6,484 nucleotides of DNA, from contig CALITN010000112.1 in assembly GCA_938041595.1 (NCBI GenBank), forward strand, positions 1 through 6,484, read 5' to 3'. The position numbers and the translations under genes were made by a program. The DNA comes from an uncultured Flavobacteriaceae bacterium (GTDB taxonomy: Bacteria; Bacteroidota; Bacteroidia; Flavobacteriales; Flavobacteriaceae). The first letter of the stretch is position 1. Each line of letters starts with the position of its first letter. The notes under the pieces were generated by a model. The model worked only from the letters and a program-made list of their open reading frames with translations. It was not told where the DNA came from and searched no databases. Of this stretch, positions 5,660-6,484 are shown piece by piece.

Positions 5660-6484
5660 ATGAATGCATCCCCACTTATCATTGTAGGCAATGGAATTGC
5701 CGGAACGACTCTAGCAAGGGAAATTCGTAAAAAAAGTACGCGACCCATTCTTTTGATTTCGGAAGAACACCCCTATTTCTTTTCCCGAACGGCATTGATG
5801 TATGTTTATATGGGGCATCTTACTTTTGAACACACCCAACCCTACGCATCTGATTTTTGGAAACAAAACAACATCAGCTTACTGCAAGACCGGGTCACAG
5901 GTTTTGATGCCCAAAAAAAAGAAATTTTTCTCGCCAAAGGAGATATACTCCCCTATGAAGATTTGGTTTGGGCTGTGGGTTCCCGTTCCAACCGTTTCGG
6001 CTGGCCCGGAGAACAAGCAAGGCGTGTGCAAGGCCTTTACCACAAACAAGATCTCGATCAATTAGAAGTTTGGTCGCCCGAAATCAAAGAAGCCGTCCTC
6101 GTTGGGGGTGGGTTGATCGGTATCGAATTGGCCGAAATGCTCCACAGTCGTGGCAAAAAAGTACACTTTTTAGTTCGGGAAAACAGTTTTTGGAATCGTG
6201 TACTGCCCAAGGAAGAATCCGCCCTGCTGAACGAACACATTCTCCAACACGGAATTGATCTCCGATTGAATACCGAACTCGAACGCATCGAAACAGACGA
6301 TCAAGGCAATGCCATTGCGGTAGTCACTTCCGAAGGGAAGAACATCTCGTGTCAATACGTCGGACTGACAGCCGGAGTTACGCCCAACATCGACTTTTTA
6401 AAAGACAGCAGCCTGAACTGCAACCGGGGGATCTTGGTCAATCGTTTTTTGGAGACCAACCTCCCACATGTCTATGCTATTGGG
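5660..6484 (+). CDS. FAD/NAD(P)-dependent oxidoreductase (3' end beyond window)
   Basis: The frame is open from the ATG at 5660 to the last base (275 codons) without a stop. It is a two-dinucleotide-fold flavoprotein of the pyridine nucleotide-disulfide reductase class I type, like rubredoxin reductases and the NirB N-terminal domain. LIIVGNGIAGTTLAREIRK (6-24) binds FAD; SRTALMYVYMGHL (42-54) follows; LVWAVGSRSN (102-111) is the linker before the second fold; AVLVGGGLIGIELAEML (145-161) binds NAD(P)H; LTAGVTPN (236-243) and the truncated YAIG (272-275), normally followed by Asp, end the visible part. No CxxxxC redox-disulfide pair is seen near residues 35-55, so it should pass electrons to a protein or small acceptor rather than act as a classical disulfide reductase. 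The 70-nt gap before it has no convincing promoter or terminator, so cotranscription with the arsenosugar operon is possible. The substrate is unknown. Confidence 0.9.
   Translation, partial: MNASPLIIVGNGIAGTTLAREIRKKSTRPILLISEEHPYFFSRTALMYVYMGHLTFEHTQPYASDFWKQNNISLLQDRVTGFDAQKKEIFLAKGDILPYEDLVWAVGSRSNRFGWPGEQARRVQGLYHKQDLDQLEVWSPEIKEAVLVGGGLIGIELAEMLHSRGKKVHFLVRENSFWNRVLPKEESALLNEHILQHGIDLRLNTELERIETDDQGNAIAVVTSEGKNISCQYVGLTAGVTPNIDFLKDSSLNCNRGILVNRFLETNLPHVYAIG

Overview
The window holds most of an arsenosugar-biosynthesis locus, probably from a bacterium of the phylum Bacteroidota. The pointers are a gene set and protein variants typical of that phylum, start codons without clear Shine-Dalgarno sequences, moderate GC content and short-unit intergenic repeats. 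Saprospiria would fit, but that is an impression from memory and was not tested.

Layout. On the minus strand (about 1-1657, read right to left) are a small helix-turn-helix regulator with an unclear start, a CxxC peroxidase-like protein of the carboxymuconolactone decarboxylase/AhpD type, and the radical SAM enzyme ArsS, which runs off the left edge after 311 codons. On the plus strand (1699-5589) are a GT-A fold 'rSAM/selenodomain-associated transferase 1', a purine nucleoside phosphorylase, the arsenite methyltransferase ArsM, a secreted DUF547 protein and 'transferase 2'. From the phosphorylase to transferase 2 each junction overlaps (1, 20 and about 23 nt), which indicates one translationally coupled operon. 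After a 70-nt gap a FAD/NAD(P) oxidoreductase begins at 5660 and runs off the right edge after 275 codons.

How the genes may work together. ArsM methylates arsenite to dimethylarsenic. ArsS adds the 5'-deoxyadenosyl group of S-adenosylmethionine, giving 5'-deoxy-5'-dimethylarsinoyl-adenosine. The adenine must then be replaced by another aglycone. The phosphorylase next to ArsM carries, by hand alignment, the two residue changes that make human MTA phosphorylase differ from human PNP (Asp for Asn243, a branched aliphatic residue for His257). It is therefore a good candidate for the adenine-removing step, leaving an arsenic-bearing ribose 1-phosphate that the two transferases could activate and transfer. 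This last part is inference. No arsenic efflux pump or ArsR-type repressor is visible.

Other structure. A 13-unit in-phase heptanucleotide repeat (2295-2385) fills most of the gap between transferase 1 and the phosphorylase. An 8-bp inverted repeat (1286-1323) spans the gap between the regulator and the peroxidase-like gene. No tRNA, rRNA, CRISPR array or insertion sequence was seen.
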